NCBI GenBank assembly: GCA_951799425.1
Contig: OX637403.1
Coordinates: forward strand, 32,776,811 to 32,840,810
Length of the DNA stretch: 64,000 nucleotides
From: Ilex aquifolium
Lineage: Eukaryota; Streptophyta; Magnoliopsida; Aquifoliales; Aquifoliaceae
Reading direction: 5' to 3'
Within the stretch, counting starts at the first letter, position 1. Every line of letters begins with the position of its first letter. Below the pieces are notes generated by a model. That model saw only the letters and a program-made list of their open reading frames with translations, was not told where the DNA came from and searched no databases. The position numbers and the translations under genes were made by a program. This document shows, piece by piece, positions 12,305-22,770 of the stretch.

Positions 12305-14706
12305 ATGGTGGTTCTAAGCTTCCAAGCAGTCCACTACCCAGCTCTGAATTACTGTTGTTTACAAAGACGAAGAATTGGCGGTAACATTATCCGGTGTGGA
12401 ATTGCTGAGCCATCAGGAGAGCCGGCGCCTTTTGGGCAGAAGACAAAGTACAATGATGGGTTATTTGAGAAGGCATTCATGACTCTGTTTTCTCGTAAGA
12501 TGGAGAAATTTTCGGCTAATTCCAATAAAGCAGCTGGGGCAGAAGTCAATAAGAAGAAAGGTTTGTTTGATTACGATTATGAGAGCTTTGTGGACGTGTC
12601 AAAGAGAGTAATGCAAGGAAGGTCTCGTGTGCAGCAGCAGCAAGTGGTTCGAGAGGTGCTCTTGTCTATGCTGCCTCCTGGTGCCCCTGCTCAGGTAGAT
12701 CTTCTTCACCTCTCTCTATGTTTTTAATTTTTATTTGTTGTTAGATACTACCTTATTGTACCCTTCGTTCAAAAAAAACGAAAAAGGGAAAGACAAATTT
12801 CAATATGTTATGCTGGCTATGGGGTTCGAACCCATGCGCACTAGTGTGCAGAAGATCTTAAGTCTTCCCCCTTAACCTCTCGGGCAAACCAGCTCTTTCT
12901 TTGTGTTTCCGTTGAAACTGTTAATAGAATGTTATTTGGGTGCATTTTGGCCAATGTACCTCACATACTGCTTCTCAAATTCTGGTGCTGGGGTCTAACT
13001 TTTGCTTTCTTCATTGCCCTTAACTAACTCTGGATTAAAATATCAGGATTTAGTGAAAAATAGCCTAAAGATAAGCTTATACATTTCAATTGTTGTTGCA
13101 GTTTAGGAAGTTGTTTCCTCCCACAAAGTGGGCTGCTGAATTTAATGCTGCATTGACAGTGCCTTTCTTCCACTGGTTAGTTGGACCTTCAGAGGTACAG
13201 ATATATATCTCATGTTTAGCCCATTGTCTTCAATATATCTATGCCTTGCTATTTAGGAAGTGGGTGCAGGCAGTGTCACAAAACTTTCAGTTTGCACAGT
13301 TATACTAACTAATGTGCATCCAGTAGGTAGTGGAAGTAGAGCTAAATGGGGTGAAGCAAAGAAGTGGAGTCCACATAAAGAAATGCAGGTAAAGTTTGTT
13401 CTTGATCACTTCAAATTCAACCCAAAAATGGAATAACTGGCTTTGTGTGCACTATGATATCATTATGTGAAACAAACGGGAAACATAAACAGATGTAAGA
13501 TTTAACGATGGATATATCTATCTAATAACGTACAATACAATTTAAATCTAAAAAATAAATAAAATGATTTTTACTTTTCACAATTGAGATCTCTTTAAAT
13601 TTTATTTTAAAGTTAATTCGACGGCTATATTAACACTTCAAATTTACCACCACCCCCACCACCACCATCACCACTGTCGCCACCCCACTAACACCACCAC
13701 TACCATCGCCACCGCCACCCTACCACCACCACCACCACCACCGTCACCACCCCACCACCACCACTGCCACAACAACCACTAGTACCGCCACCGCCACCGC
13801 TATTGCTGCCACCCCACCGCCCTGTCATCACCATCACCATCCCCATTACCACCACCCCCAGCCCTAGCGCCTCCGCCACCACCACCACCATCGTCACTGT
13901 CCCACCATCACCCCAACATCCCCCCCACAACCATCACCACTACCACCATCACCACCACTGTCACCTTACCACCACCATCGCCGCCACCCTACCACCACCG
14001 TCACCGTCCCACCATCACTCCTAGCACCACCATCCCCATCGCCACCACTCCATCACAACAACCAATGCCACTACCCCACCCCCATTGCACCACCACCATA
14101 GCCACTCACGACCGATTGTTACCACTGTTGTCTACCGTCACTATCCACCATCATCGTCATCTCATTCTTATATTTATTCTCACTACCACCATCGTCCACC
14201 GTTAGCACCCACCACCACCCGTCATTGCCCACCACTGTCACCCACCCTTCACCATCACCACCACTGCCAACCACCATCAACGTAGCCCAACACCACCCAT
14301 ACCCACCACCACTACCGCTGCCAACCACTATCACCGTAGCCCAACACTACCCATACCCACCACCACTACCGCTGCCAACCACCATTACCGTCGCCCACCA
14401 CCACTCATACCTACCACCACTACCGTCATCACCCATGACTGTCACTACTACCATCGTCACCCAAAACCCACCACCACCATCATCATTGTCACCCACGACT
14501 GCCTCCATCACCACGGTCGTCACCACCCACCACAACCACCACCGTCTCCCACCACCACTACCACCGTTCACCGCCACTACAACCGGTGCTTAAATTCTTT
14601 TGTCTCTCCTCTATGTTTGTGATTTGATTTTGGGTGTGAATACAAAAATATTTATTGTTGATCACTTTTTTTATTACTCCGTATCTTCAGACACGGACAA
14701 TAACTA

Positions 14707-14763
<57 letters not shown>

Positions 14764-15356
14764 ATTGCAAACTATTATTCTTAATCTTGCATGCTACTAT
14801 TAAAAATTTGTCTTGAAGTTTTCATTCATCTGTCATCTTTTCAGCAAGCCAAAATGCTATGAGTTTTTACGATTTTTATCCTTTGAAATAATTTTCTGAC
14901 AGTGATCTAGAACTTTTGACAATTTTTTGCCAAGGTACCTAGAGAACAGTGGATGCGTAGGAATGTGTGTGAATATGTGCAAAATTCCTACTCAAGATTT
15001 TTTCACCAATGAATTTGGGCTGCCACTGACTATGATACCAAGTATGACCCCATTCTCTTCTATTATATGCCCAATTTTCACAGTTTGTGGTAAAATTGCA
15101 AGATTATGAATCATATTGCATCTTTCCCTATGCAGATTTTGAAGATATGAGTTGTGAAATGGTGTACGGCCAAGTTCCACCACCATTTGAAGAGGACCCA
15201 GTGGCTAAACAACCATGCTTTGCAGATATTTGTAAGTTTTTTGGAATTCCATAATTAAGCTATGGAGGATCTCCGGCTTTCTAACTATCTAACTCCCTGC
15301 ATGCAGGCTCCCTGGCAAATCCTAGTTCCAATGTGTGTCATAAACTACAAGCTTGA
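12305..15356 (+). CDS. D27: DWARF27 beta-carotene isomerase
   Basis: Six exons: 12305-12694, 13102-13194, 13327-13388, 14935-15041, 15136-15231, 15307-15356. All borders are GT-AG and all phases agree, giving 265 residues, the expected D27 length. Residues 1 to about 40 look like a plastid transit peptide. The body carries DYDYESFVDVSKRVMQGR, then FRKLFPPTKWAAEFNAALTV from residue 131, a cysteine-rich block GCVGMCVNMCKIPTQDFF, FEDMSCEMVYGQ and the end KQPCFADIC. D27 is an iron-containing plastid enzyme converting all-trans- to 9-cis-beta-carotene, the first committed step to strigolactones (family knowledge). D27-like paralogues exist, but the sequence reads closest to D27 itself. Intron 1 holds an antisense tRNA gene and intron 3 a long CAC-rich array; an LTR element lies 97 bp after the stop. 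Confidence 0.92.
12811..12893 (-). tRNA. tRNA-Leu(TAA)
   Basis: 83-nt class II tRNA in D27 intron 1, antisense to D27. The acceptor arm GCTGGTT pairs with AGCCAGC with one G-T wobble. The anticodon stem GAAGA/TCTTC encloses loop CTTAAGA, anticodon TAA. A long variable arm with a GCAC/GTGC stem is present, and the T arm is ATGGG TTCGAAC CCCAT. The B box GGTTCGAACCC is perfect. A T5 run follows the 3' end on the minus strand (plus-strand A-run near 12780), as expected for Pol III termination. The fold looks intact, so probably functional. Confidence 0.93.
13646..14586 (+). repeat. CAC/ACC/CCA-rich trinucleotide array in D27 intron 3
   Basis: About 940 bp built from variants of CAC, ACC, CCATCA and GCCACC, almost free of G on the plus strand. 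A longer unit of roughly 50 bp (CCCAACACCACCCATACCCA and variants) is repeated near 14285-14410. Long open frames rich in His, Pro and Thr on one strand and Gly, Val and Trp on the other are by-products of the repeat. Confidence 0.9.
14710..14761. repeat. (AT)n microsatellite, about 26 units
   Basis: Perfect dinucleotide run in D27 intron 3, 170 bp before exon 4. It is likely length-polymorphic. Confidence 0.95.
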
Positions 15357-15457
15357 GAAGATGATTCTGTTCTGCCAGATTCATGGTAGCAGCAATTAAG
15401 TGTGTGTTTTCTGCTTTGAAGTTCATTTGCCATTGCCAGAGCCATGTAGTGATGTAC

Positions 15458-15856
15458 TGTTAGGTCCCGATCAAAGCTCAGTCACAATAGCTTATGGAAA
15501 TTTGTATTCCCTTCGGGTGAGAATGTACCACAATAGTTGGAATAACTTTTTGCTGCTTTTATTCATAGTTTCTAGCTTCTTAAATAGGCTAAAGCCTAAC
15601 AAAGGGAAAGCAACAGAATGTAAAACAGACTCCTAAACTAGCTCTAACAGCTAGTTGACTGGGCAAGCTGTTTCTGACTAATTAAACAAATAATAAAAAA
15701 CAACAGAATGTAAAACAGACTCCTAAACTAGCTCTAACAGCTAGTTGACTGGGCAAATTGCATTTAGCTCCTTCAGTCCTTTAGTCCCTCTGCAATCTTC
15801 ATCCCTGATACTTGGGGTTCGGTTTTGTCCTCCTGCCCGATCTACACGGCTTATCA
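15458..15856 (-). repeat. 3' LTR of the Ty3/gypsy element
   Basis: 399-bp direct repeat of 20279-20677. It contains an internal tandem duplication of about 60 bp (AACAGAATGTAAAACAGACT...) that is also in the other LTR, so the duplication predates insertion. Confidence 0.95.
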
Positions 15857-18800
15857 ATACTTCCCCCATCAAGTGGATCCTTGTCCTCAAGGTCCACGCT
15901 TGGAAACCTTTCCAGCAGCATCTTTGTCGACTCCCATGTTGCCTCCTCGAGCGGTAGATGCTTCCATTGCACCAAACTTTCCTCAATGAGTTAGGCTCCT
16001 TATTTAATCCAGCGATTGTCTAGAATAGCCTGAGGTTCCAAAACAATTACCCCATCGTCTGTGAATGGTGGCAATTATGCATTTCATGCCTTAGCATTTC
16101 CTCCCTGACATTCATATCGCTTAAGCAACGACGCATGGAAAACTAGGTGGATGCGCGCCCCCTCCGGTAAATGTAACTTGTAGGGAACGGGGCTAATTTT
16201 TTCCAGAATTTGGTAGGGCCCATAGAAACGGCTAGCCAATTTCGGGTGGACTCGTTTGAAGGTTGTTTGCTAACGGTATGGGTGGAGCTTCAAAAGGACC
16301 ATGTCGCCAATGTTGAATGACATATCCCTCCGATTTTGATCCACCAATTGCTTCATCCGATTGACTGATTTTTCCAGATTGGCTTTGAGTTGTTGAAGCA
16401 GTTTATCTCGGGTCAAGAGGTGTTGGTTAACTTCGTGTACTGGTGATAGGCCATCGTGATATAATGGAATGGAAGGTGGGAGTCGACCATAAAGTGCCTG
16501 GAAGGGGGTCATCCCTGTGGAAATATGGTACGTTGTGTTGTACCAGTATTCAGCCCAAGGCAAGTAGCAACTCCATTTGCTCGGCCACTGGTTGACGAAG
16601 CACCGAAAGATACTGTTCGACACAACGGTTGACGACTTCTGTCTATCCGTCAGTCTACGGGTGGTAGGCAGAGCTGAGCTGTAGTTGGGTGCCTGACATC
16701 TTGAAAAATTCTTGCCAGATTTTGCTGATGAAGATCGGGTCTCGGTCGCTAACAATGGACTTGGGCATCCCGTGGAGTTTGATGATCCCTTCCACAAACT
16801 TTTCAGCCACAGTCTTAGCAGTAAAGGGATGGGTTAAAGTAAGAAAGTGAGCTAACTTACTCAACCTGTCTACGACCATCAGGATGGTATCCTTGCTATA
16901 TGAGGTTGGTAATTCCTCAATGAAGTCCATGGTGATGTCGTCCCATACTTGACATGGAATTGGCAATGGTTGTAGGAGCCCTGCTGGAGTTAAAGTTTCT
17001 GCCTTTGCCTTTTGATAAACCTCGCACCCTTTGACATATTCTTGGACAGCTTTGTGCATCGCAGGCCAATAAAATTGCTGGCCCAATTTCTTAAGTGTGC
17101 GTAACACTCCTGAGTGGCCGCCCACTTTGGTGTCATGCATTTCATGTAGCAACTTGGCCCGTAATGATGTACTGGCAGGTATGATGACCCTGCCTTTGTA
17201 GAGAAGTAGCCCATTACGCCACGCATATGGCCCTTCGGGTTGGTCCGCTGCCCCACGACCCCTTGACTGGATATATGGGTCCTCCTTTGTAGCATGTTTG
17301 ATCTCTTCCCATAAATTGATATGTGGAATAAAAATATGGTGAAGAATGGGACTACCTTGCTTTCATGAGAGAGCATCGGCTGCAGAGTTTTCACAGCCCC
17401 GCCGGTATATGATCTCGTAGTCATAGCCTAAAAGCTTGGTTACCCATTTTTGTTGCTCTGATATGGCCACTCGTTGCTCCAAAAAATACTTGAGGCTACG
17501 CTGATCGGTTTGGATATAAAATTTTCTACCTAGTAGATAAGGCTGCCATAAGCGTATTGCCTCCACGATAGCTAACATCTCCTTGGCGTATGTAGACCAA
17601 GATTTCTTGGCCACTCCAAGGGCCCGACTCATGAACGCCACTGGTTTGCCTTGTTGAGACAACACCGCACCAATTCCTTCCCCAGATGCATCTGTTTCAA
17701 TAGTAAAAAAATCGTTGAAATTTGGCATTGCCAAGGTGGGCGTGGTTGTCATGGCTTGCTTGAGAGCTAGGAAGGTCGTCTCAGCTTCATCATGCCATCT
17801 GAATTGGCCTTTCTTGAGAAGGTTGGTGAGGGCCGAGCTATAAAGCCATAATTTTGGATAAACTTCCTGTAACAGCCTGTCAATCCTAAAAATCCACGTA
17901 GCTCAGAAATGTTAGTAGGCTATGGCCATGCTACTATGGCTGCAATTTTGCTATCGTCCATCTTTACTCCTTTATTAGTAACAATGTGTCCCAAGTACTC
18001 CAATTCTTGTTGTCCAATGGCACATTTGCTAGTCTTGACAAAGAATTGGTGTTGCCGTAATATCTCCAAAGTCTGTCTGACATGCGTCAAATGCTCGTCC
18101 CAAGTGGGACTATAAACTAATATGTCATCAAAGAAAACTATTATAAATTTTCTAAGATGATGGCGGAATATGGTGTTCATGATGGCTTGAAATGTAGACG
18201 GTGCATTATAGAGGCCAAATGGCATAACCAGGTATTCATAATGTCTGTTGTGCATGCGGAATGCAGTTTTAGGATATCAGGAGGATTTACTCTCACCTGA
18301 TGATACCCGACTCTCAAATCCAACTTTGGTAAAGTAAGAAGCATCGTAGAGCTCGTCGAGCATATCATCAGCCGTGGGGATCGGAAAGTGGTCCTTGATG
18401 GTGGCAGCGTTGAGTGCGCAGTAGTTCGTGCAAAAACGCCAATTCTCATCCTTCTTCTTCACTAATAGTACCGGTGATGAGAAAGGACTAGTGCTGAGTC
18501 GAATGAGTCCGGAGTTTAGCATATCTTGGACCTGTTTTTCAATCTCCACCTTCTGATAGTATGCATATCGGTACGGTCGGACATTAATTGGCTCAGTTCT
18601 TTCCCTAATGGAAATGCAGTGATCAACCTCCCTGGTAGGTGGCAGGCTCGAAGGCTCCTTGAACACGGCAGAGAACTCCTACAATAACTTATGCATGCTA
18701 GGATGTATGTTTTCTTGTGTCTCCGTCTCGGTGGCCTATAGGTACACTACAAATATTATATGGCCTTGGCGAGCTTCTTTGGTCAGCTCCTTGAGTGACG

Positions 18801-20278
18801 CAACTTGGATAGTTTGGCCATCAACCCCTTGTAATCGTCGGGCCTGGTTCTCCCACAAAAATTCCATAGTTAACTGTTTCCAGTTGCAAACCACGAAACC
18901 TAGCATCTCGAGCCATTGGATTCCCAAAACTAGGTCCAATCCTGTAAGCGGAAAAGCATAAAGAGTTAGGAAGAAGGCAGTGCCTTGTAAGTCCACCCGT
19001 ACCTCCTCAAACCGCCCTTGGCACTTTAGTTTCTCCCCATTAGCTATACGAACAGTGAAAGCCTTGGTCGGCACTGCTTGTAATCGCAGCATGTTGGCCA
19101 CACGCTCATTAATAAAATTGTAAGTTGACCCACTGTCGATCAAGACGATGACGTCATGGGAACCGATCTTGGCAGCTACACGCATGGCCTTGGGCGCAGT
19201 CTATCCTGTTAACGCATGCAGAGTAATTTCTGGTTCGGGCAACTCTTCCTGGTCCTCCTTGGTGGGTTGCTCTTCAGTAACAGCTTCATAGATAATGTTA
19301 CCGCCGCTAGCGTGTCCTTCCAGCAGGAGTAACTGTGGCCCTTGGCATCGGTGGCCTACAGTAAAACGCTCATTACAGTGGAAACATAGGCCTTGAGCTC
19401 GCCTCCGTTGCATTTCATCCCAGGTCAGTCGTCGAACAGGAGCTGCAGAGGCAACTGGTGTTGTTTGAACTGTCGGAGGAAGAGCTAGAGGGGATCTTAC
19501 AGGTAGTGGAGGACGTACAAACCTCCTCTGTCTTGATAGTTGGTCATCCTTCATTCACGCTAGGCTTATAGCGTCCTTCAATGTTTGGGGCTTAAACATT
19601 CGAATGCCATCTGAAATTTCCGTCTTTAGGCCACCCATAAAAGTCCCAACCAGAGCCTTTTAAGTCCATCCCCGTACTCGATTGTCCAGACGTTCGAACT
19701 CTCGCTGGTAATCACGCAGAAAGCCCGTCTGCCTGATTCTTGAAAGAGCTTCATCAAAGTCTTCGCACTCTGAAGGCCCAAAGCGAGCCCAGAGTTCGTC
19801 TTCAAAATTCTCCCACAAGAGAGTGCGTCCTTCTTCTCGAAATGTTCTGCGGATCCACTGCCACCACTGGTTGGCCTCTCATTCCAAGTGGTAAGAGGCC
19901 ATGGAAACCTTCTGGGCTTCGGCAGTACCTTGGTAATCAAAAAATTGATTCACACGATTGAACCACTCCGTTGGGTCGTCTCCGGAGAACCGGGGAAACT
20001 CAAGCCTTGCCGTTTTGGAGGAGAAGGCCTGTCGTTCTCCTTCGTTTTGCCCCTTGAAATGGCTATGTCCTTCTCGGTTATGATCATCGTGGCTTAAGGA
20101 CTCTCTATTCGTGAGCAAGATATTAGAGAAGCGGTTAAGAGTTTCCTCCAAGTGATGAAGCTTGTCTGTCATGCCGAGCTCCATCCGCTGTAACCCATCC
20201 TGAACTGCACCAAGCCCTGTCTCCAAATTCTCAATTCGCTCCTTGTTGGTTCCCATTCTGGCCTGACTCTGATACCAA

Positions 20279-20677
20279 TGTTAGGTCCCGATCAAAGCTC
20301 AGTCACAATAGTTTATGGAAATTTGTATTCCCTTCGGGTGAGAATGTACCACAATAGTTGGAATAACTTTTTGCTGCTTTTTTTCAGAGTTTCTGGCTTC
20401 TTAAATAGGCTAAAGCCTAACAAAGGGAAAGCAACAGAATGTAAAACAGACTCCTAAACTAGCTCTAACAGCTAGTTGACTGGGCAAGCTGCTTCTGACT
20501 AATTAAACAAATAATGGAAAACAACAGAATGTAAAACAGACTCCTAAACTAGCTCTAACAGCTAGTTGACTAGGCAAATTGCATTTAGCTCCTTCAGTCC
20601 TTCAGTCCCCCTGCAATCTTCATCCCTGATACTTGGGGTTCGATTTTGTCCTCCTGCCCGATCTACACGGCTTATCA
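20279..20677 (-). repeat. 5' LTR of the Ty3/gypsy element
   Basis: Partner of 15458-15856, bordered inside by the primer-binding site and outside by the TGTAC duplication. It carries the same internal 60-bp tandem duplication. Confidence 0.95.
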
Positions 20678-20682
20678 TGTAC

Positions 20683-21485
20683 ATTGTGGTAACTAGTCAA
20701 TAGCTCTCAAGGATCCTGAAACGTTTGCAGACCATAAATTTGCTCTATTTAGCAAATTCTGCATCGCATAAATCTGATACAATTGCATGACAAATCTTCT
20801 AAAAAATTTTAGGATTTCTCTTATGGAAAGAATCATTATGAGATATGTAAACAATATTAATTAACAGTCGGTTGTGTTATGAACCCTTGTGTTACTGATA
20901 ATTCTGCTCTCATCATGCATCAGCATTTTCAGAAGGTTAATGTATGATATGAGTTGGCATTTGAAGACATCATAAACAATAAATTTCATACAATTTGGAG
21001 AAAAGTGGATGACATGTGTGATTTTATGTAGCAGTAACTCAATTGACTGACTATCACATCAGAAAAAAGCTTGAAAAATCATGCTTATGGGAAATTAAGG
21101 ATTGACTTTTTGAACATTCTTTCCAAAACGTAGCAATATGATTGACAGTAGAAAAAGGGTGAAATAATCAGTGGAGTGGGGTGGGGTGGGAGTGGGAGTG
21201 GGAGTGGAGTGGAACTCCGAAATTGGTTACCGGAATGACTAGTGCCGTTTCTGTTGGGAGTTTTGATTTCCAGCACAACCCAACAGAACAGTTGAAGCTT
21301 CCATTCAATTGATCCAGTCTTCTTCCTTCAGAGCCTTCTCGCATCGGACTCGCAGCTCAACCAACAAAAATAACTGGTTGAATATTATATGTAATTTGCT
21401 TCTCTCACAAGCCTCTCAGAACAAGATTACAAGAAGCGGTCTCTCTGAGTCTCAGATCTGACATCTCTCAAATCCACGCACAACC
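20683..21485. other. Displaced D27 3' flank and spacer
   Basis: Before the LTR insertion, sequence from 20683 lay about 100 bp past the D27 stop, so its first part is probably former D27 3' UTR. A GGAGT-type purine repeat lies near 21173-21212. The last 180 bp look like the old 5' UTR of the pseudogene that follows. Confidence 0.45.
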
Positions 21486-21512
21486 ATGGCTATACCTCGC
21501 CAACTTGTCTGT

Positions 21513-21543
<31 letters not shown>

Positions 21544-22770
21544 TCTCTACCCCTTCTCTTTCACCTTCGCAGAGATTCGATTCTTTGAGATCCCATCCGA
21601 CGACAGCCCCATAATCCCCTTCGACCAATTCGGATTCACACACAAAGGCTATTTGGAACTTAACGTCTCTGAGATCTCTCTCTCCAACCCTAACCCCCGT
21701 GACCTCTCCAGAGTCGGCTTCTTCCTCTGCACTAGAGATTCATGGATGCACGTGCTCGAATAAATCGAGGACTCCGAGATCACCTGCGCTCTCCTATCCG
21801 ACCTTATCAAACAAGTCTACACTTTTCAATATCTCACCGGCAGAAACAAAAGCTTCGATATGGCCTATCCGCAGACCGACGCCGATCAGTACACTCTCGT
21901 CTTTGCTAATTGCCTTCCACAACTGAAAGTCTCCATGAACGTCCGATCTTGACGGCATGTGCAATAGTAGCGATTACTTATCCGCAGGCAAAACAATACT
22001 GCCTAGGGTTTGTTTACTTTCTATTTACTCTCGTCTATTTCAGTTTAGCCGGTGTTTGGATGTACGTTTTATACAAGAAGCATTTAACTGGGTTCCAAAT
22101 TCATTTCTTCATGTTTGCGGTGGTTATCTTGAAAGCTTCGAATTTACTCTGCGAGGCCGAGGATAAATCGTATATTAAGAAAACCGGTAATGTTCACGGC
22201 TGGGATGTGTTGTTCTATATATTCAGTGTTTTCAAGGGAATTACTTTGGTCGTTCTTGAAACCGTATTTGCAGGATAAAGAGAAAGAGGTTCTGATGATT
22301 GTGATTCCCCTTCAGGTGATTGCCAATATAGCTCAAGTTGAAATTAATGAGAATGGGCCGTATTGGAAACAAGTGCTTTTGCTAGTTGATGTTGTTTGTT
22401 GCTGTGCGGTGTTGTTTCCAATTATTTGGTCAATTAGGATTTTGCGTGAGGCTGCCAAAGACTGATGGAAAAGAAGCAGTGAATTTGATGAAACTGACTA
22501 CTCTGTTCAGGCAGTATTATGTTGTGGTTATTTGCTACATTTACTTCACGCGTGTTGTGGTTTATGCGTTGGAGACAATTACCTCGTATAGGTATCTTTG
22601 GACTAGTGTGGTGGCTGGGGAGTTGGCCACACTTGCTTTCTATGTGTTTACGGGTTATAGGTTCAAGCATGAGGCTCACAATCCATATTTCACGATTGAT
22701 GATGAAGAGGAGGAAGCTACAGCTGAACAACAGAAACTGGAAGACGAGTGTAATTTGTTTTTAACCATTC
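21486..22770 (+). pseudogene. Lung seven-transmembrane receptor (CAND6/7-like) pseudogene
   Basis: Host gene decayed by several lesions. It opens with a signal peptide MAIPRQLVCLLLLLLLLIF. Scattered across all three frames are pieces recognisable as the plant lung-7TM family: FEIPSDDSPIIPFDQFGFTH, VGFFLCTRDSWMHVL, TLVFANCLPQLKVSMNVRS, GVWMYVLYKKHLTGFQIHFF, CEAEDKSYIKKTGNVHGWDV, KEVLMIVIPLQVIANIAQVE, TLFRQYYVVVICYIYFTRVV and an acidic tail. Visible damage: frame change near 21560, in-frame TAA near 21761, stop and frame change near 21950, frame change near 22010, deletion with frame change near 22250 that removes one membrane segment, and frame change near 22457. Intact relatives are membrane proteins proposed to act with G-protein signalling. 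It has no introns; I believe relatives also lack them, so retroposition is not implied. Confidence 0.85.

Larger units (their letters stand above)
15458..20677 (-). mobile_element. Ty3/gypsy LTR retrotransposon, structurally complete, coding broken
   Basis: A 5220-bp fossil flanked by a 5-bp duplication TGTAC (15453-15457 and 20678-20682). Both LTRs are 399 bp (3' LTR 15458-15856, 5' LTR 20279-20677), start TG and end CA in element sense. They differ at about 11 positions by eye (2.8%), suggesting roughly one to a few million years at usual plant rates. The primer-binding site TTGGTATCAGAGTCAGG (20278-20262) matches initiator tRNA-Met; a purine tract (about 15857-15871) precedes the 3' LTR. 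In element order: gag with zinc knuckle (about 20.25-19.2 kb), protease (19.2-18.7), reverse transcriptase with FFDD (18.7-17.9), RNase H (17.75-17.35), integrase (17.15-16.3). The RT-RH-integrase order gives Ty3/gypsy. The coding part is broken, with roughly ten interruptions. Confidence 0.95.

Noticed and set aside
13700-14593. Several long open frames rich in His/Pro/Thr or Gly/Val/Trp on both strands
   Set aside because: They are by-products of the CAC/ACC array, occur in several frames on both strands at once, and lie inside a D27 intron.
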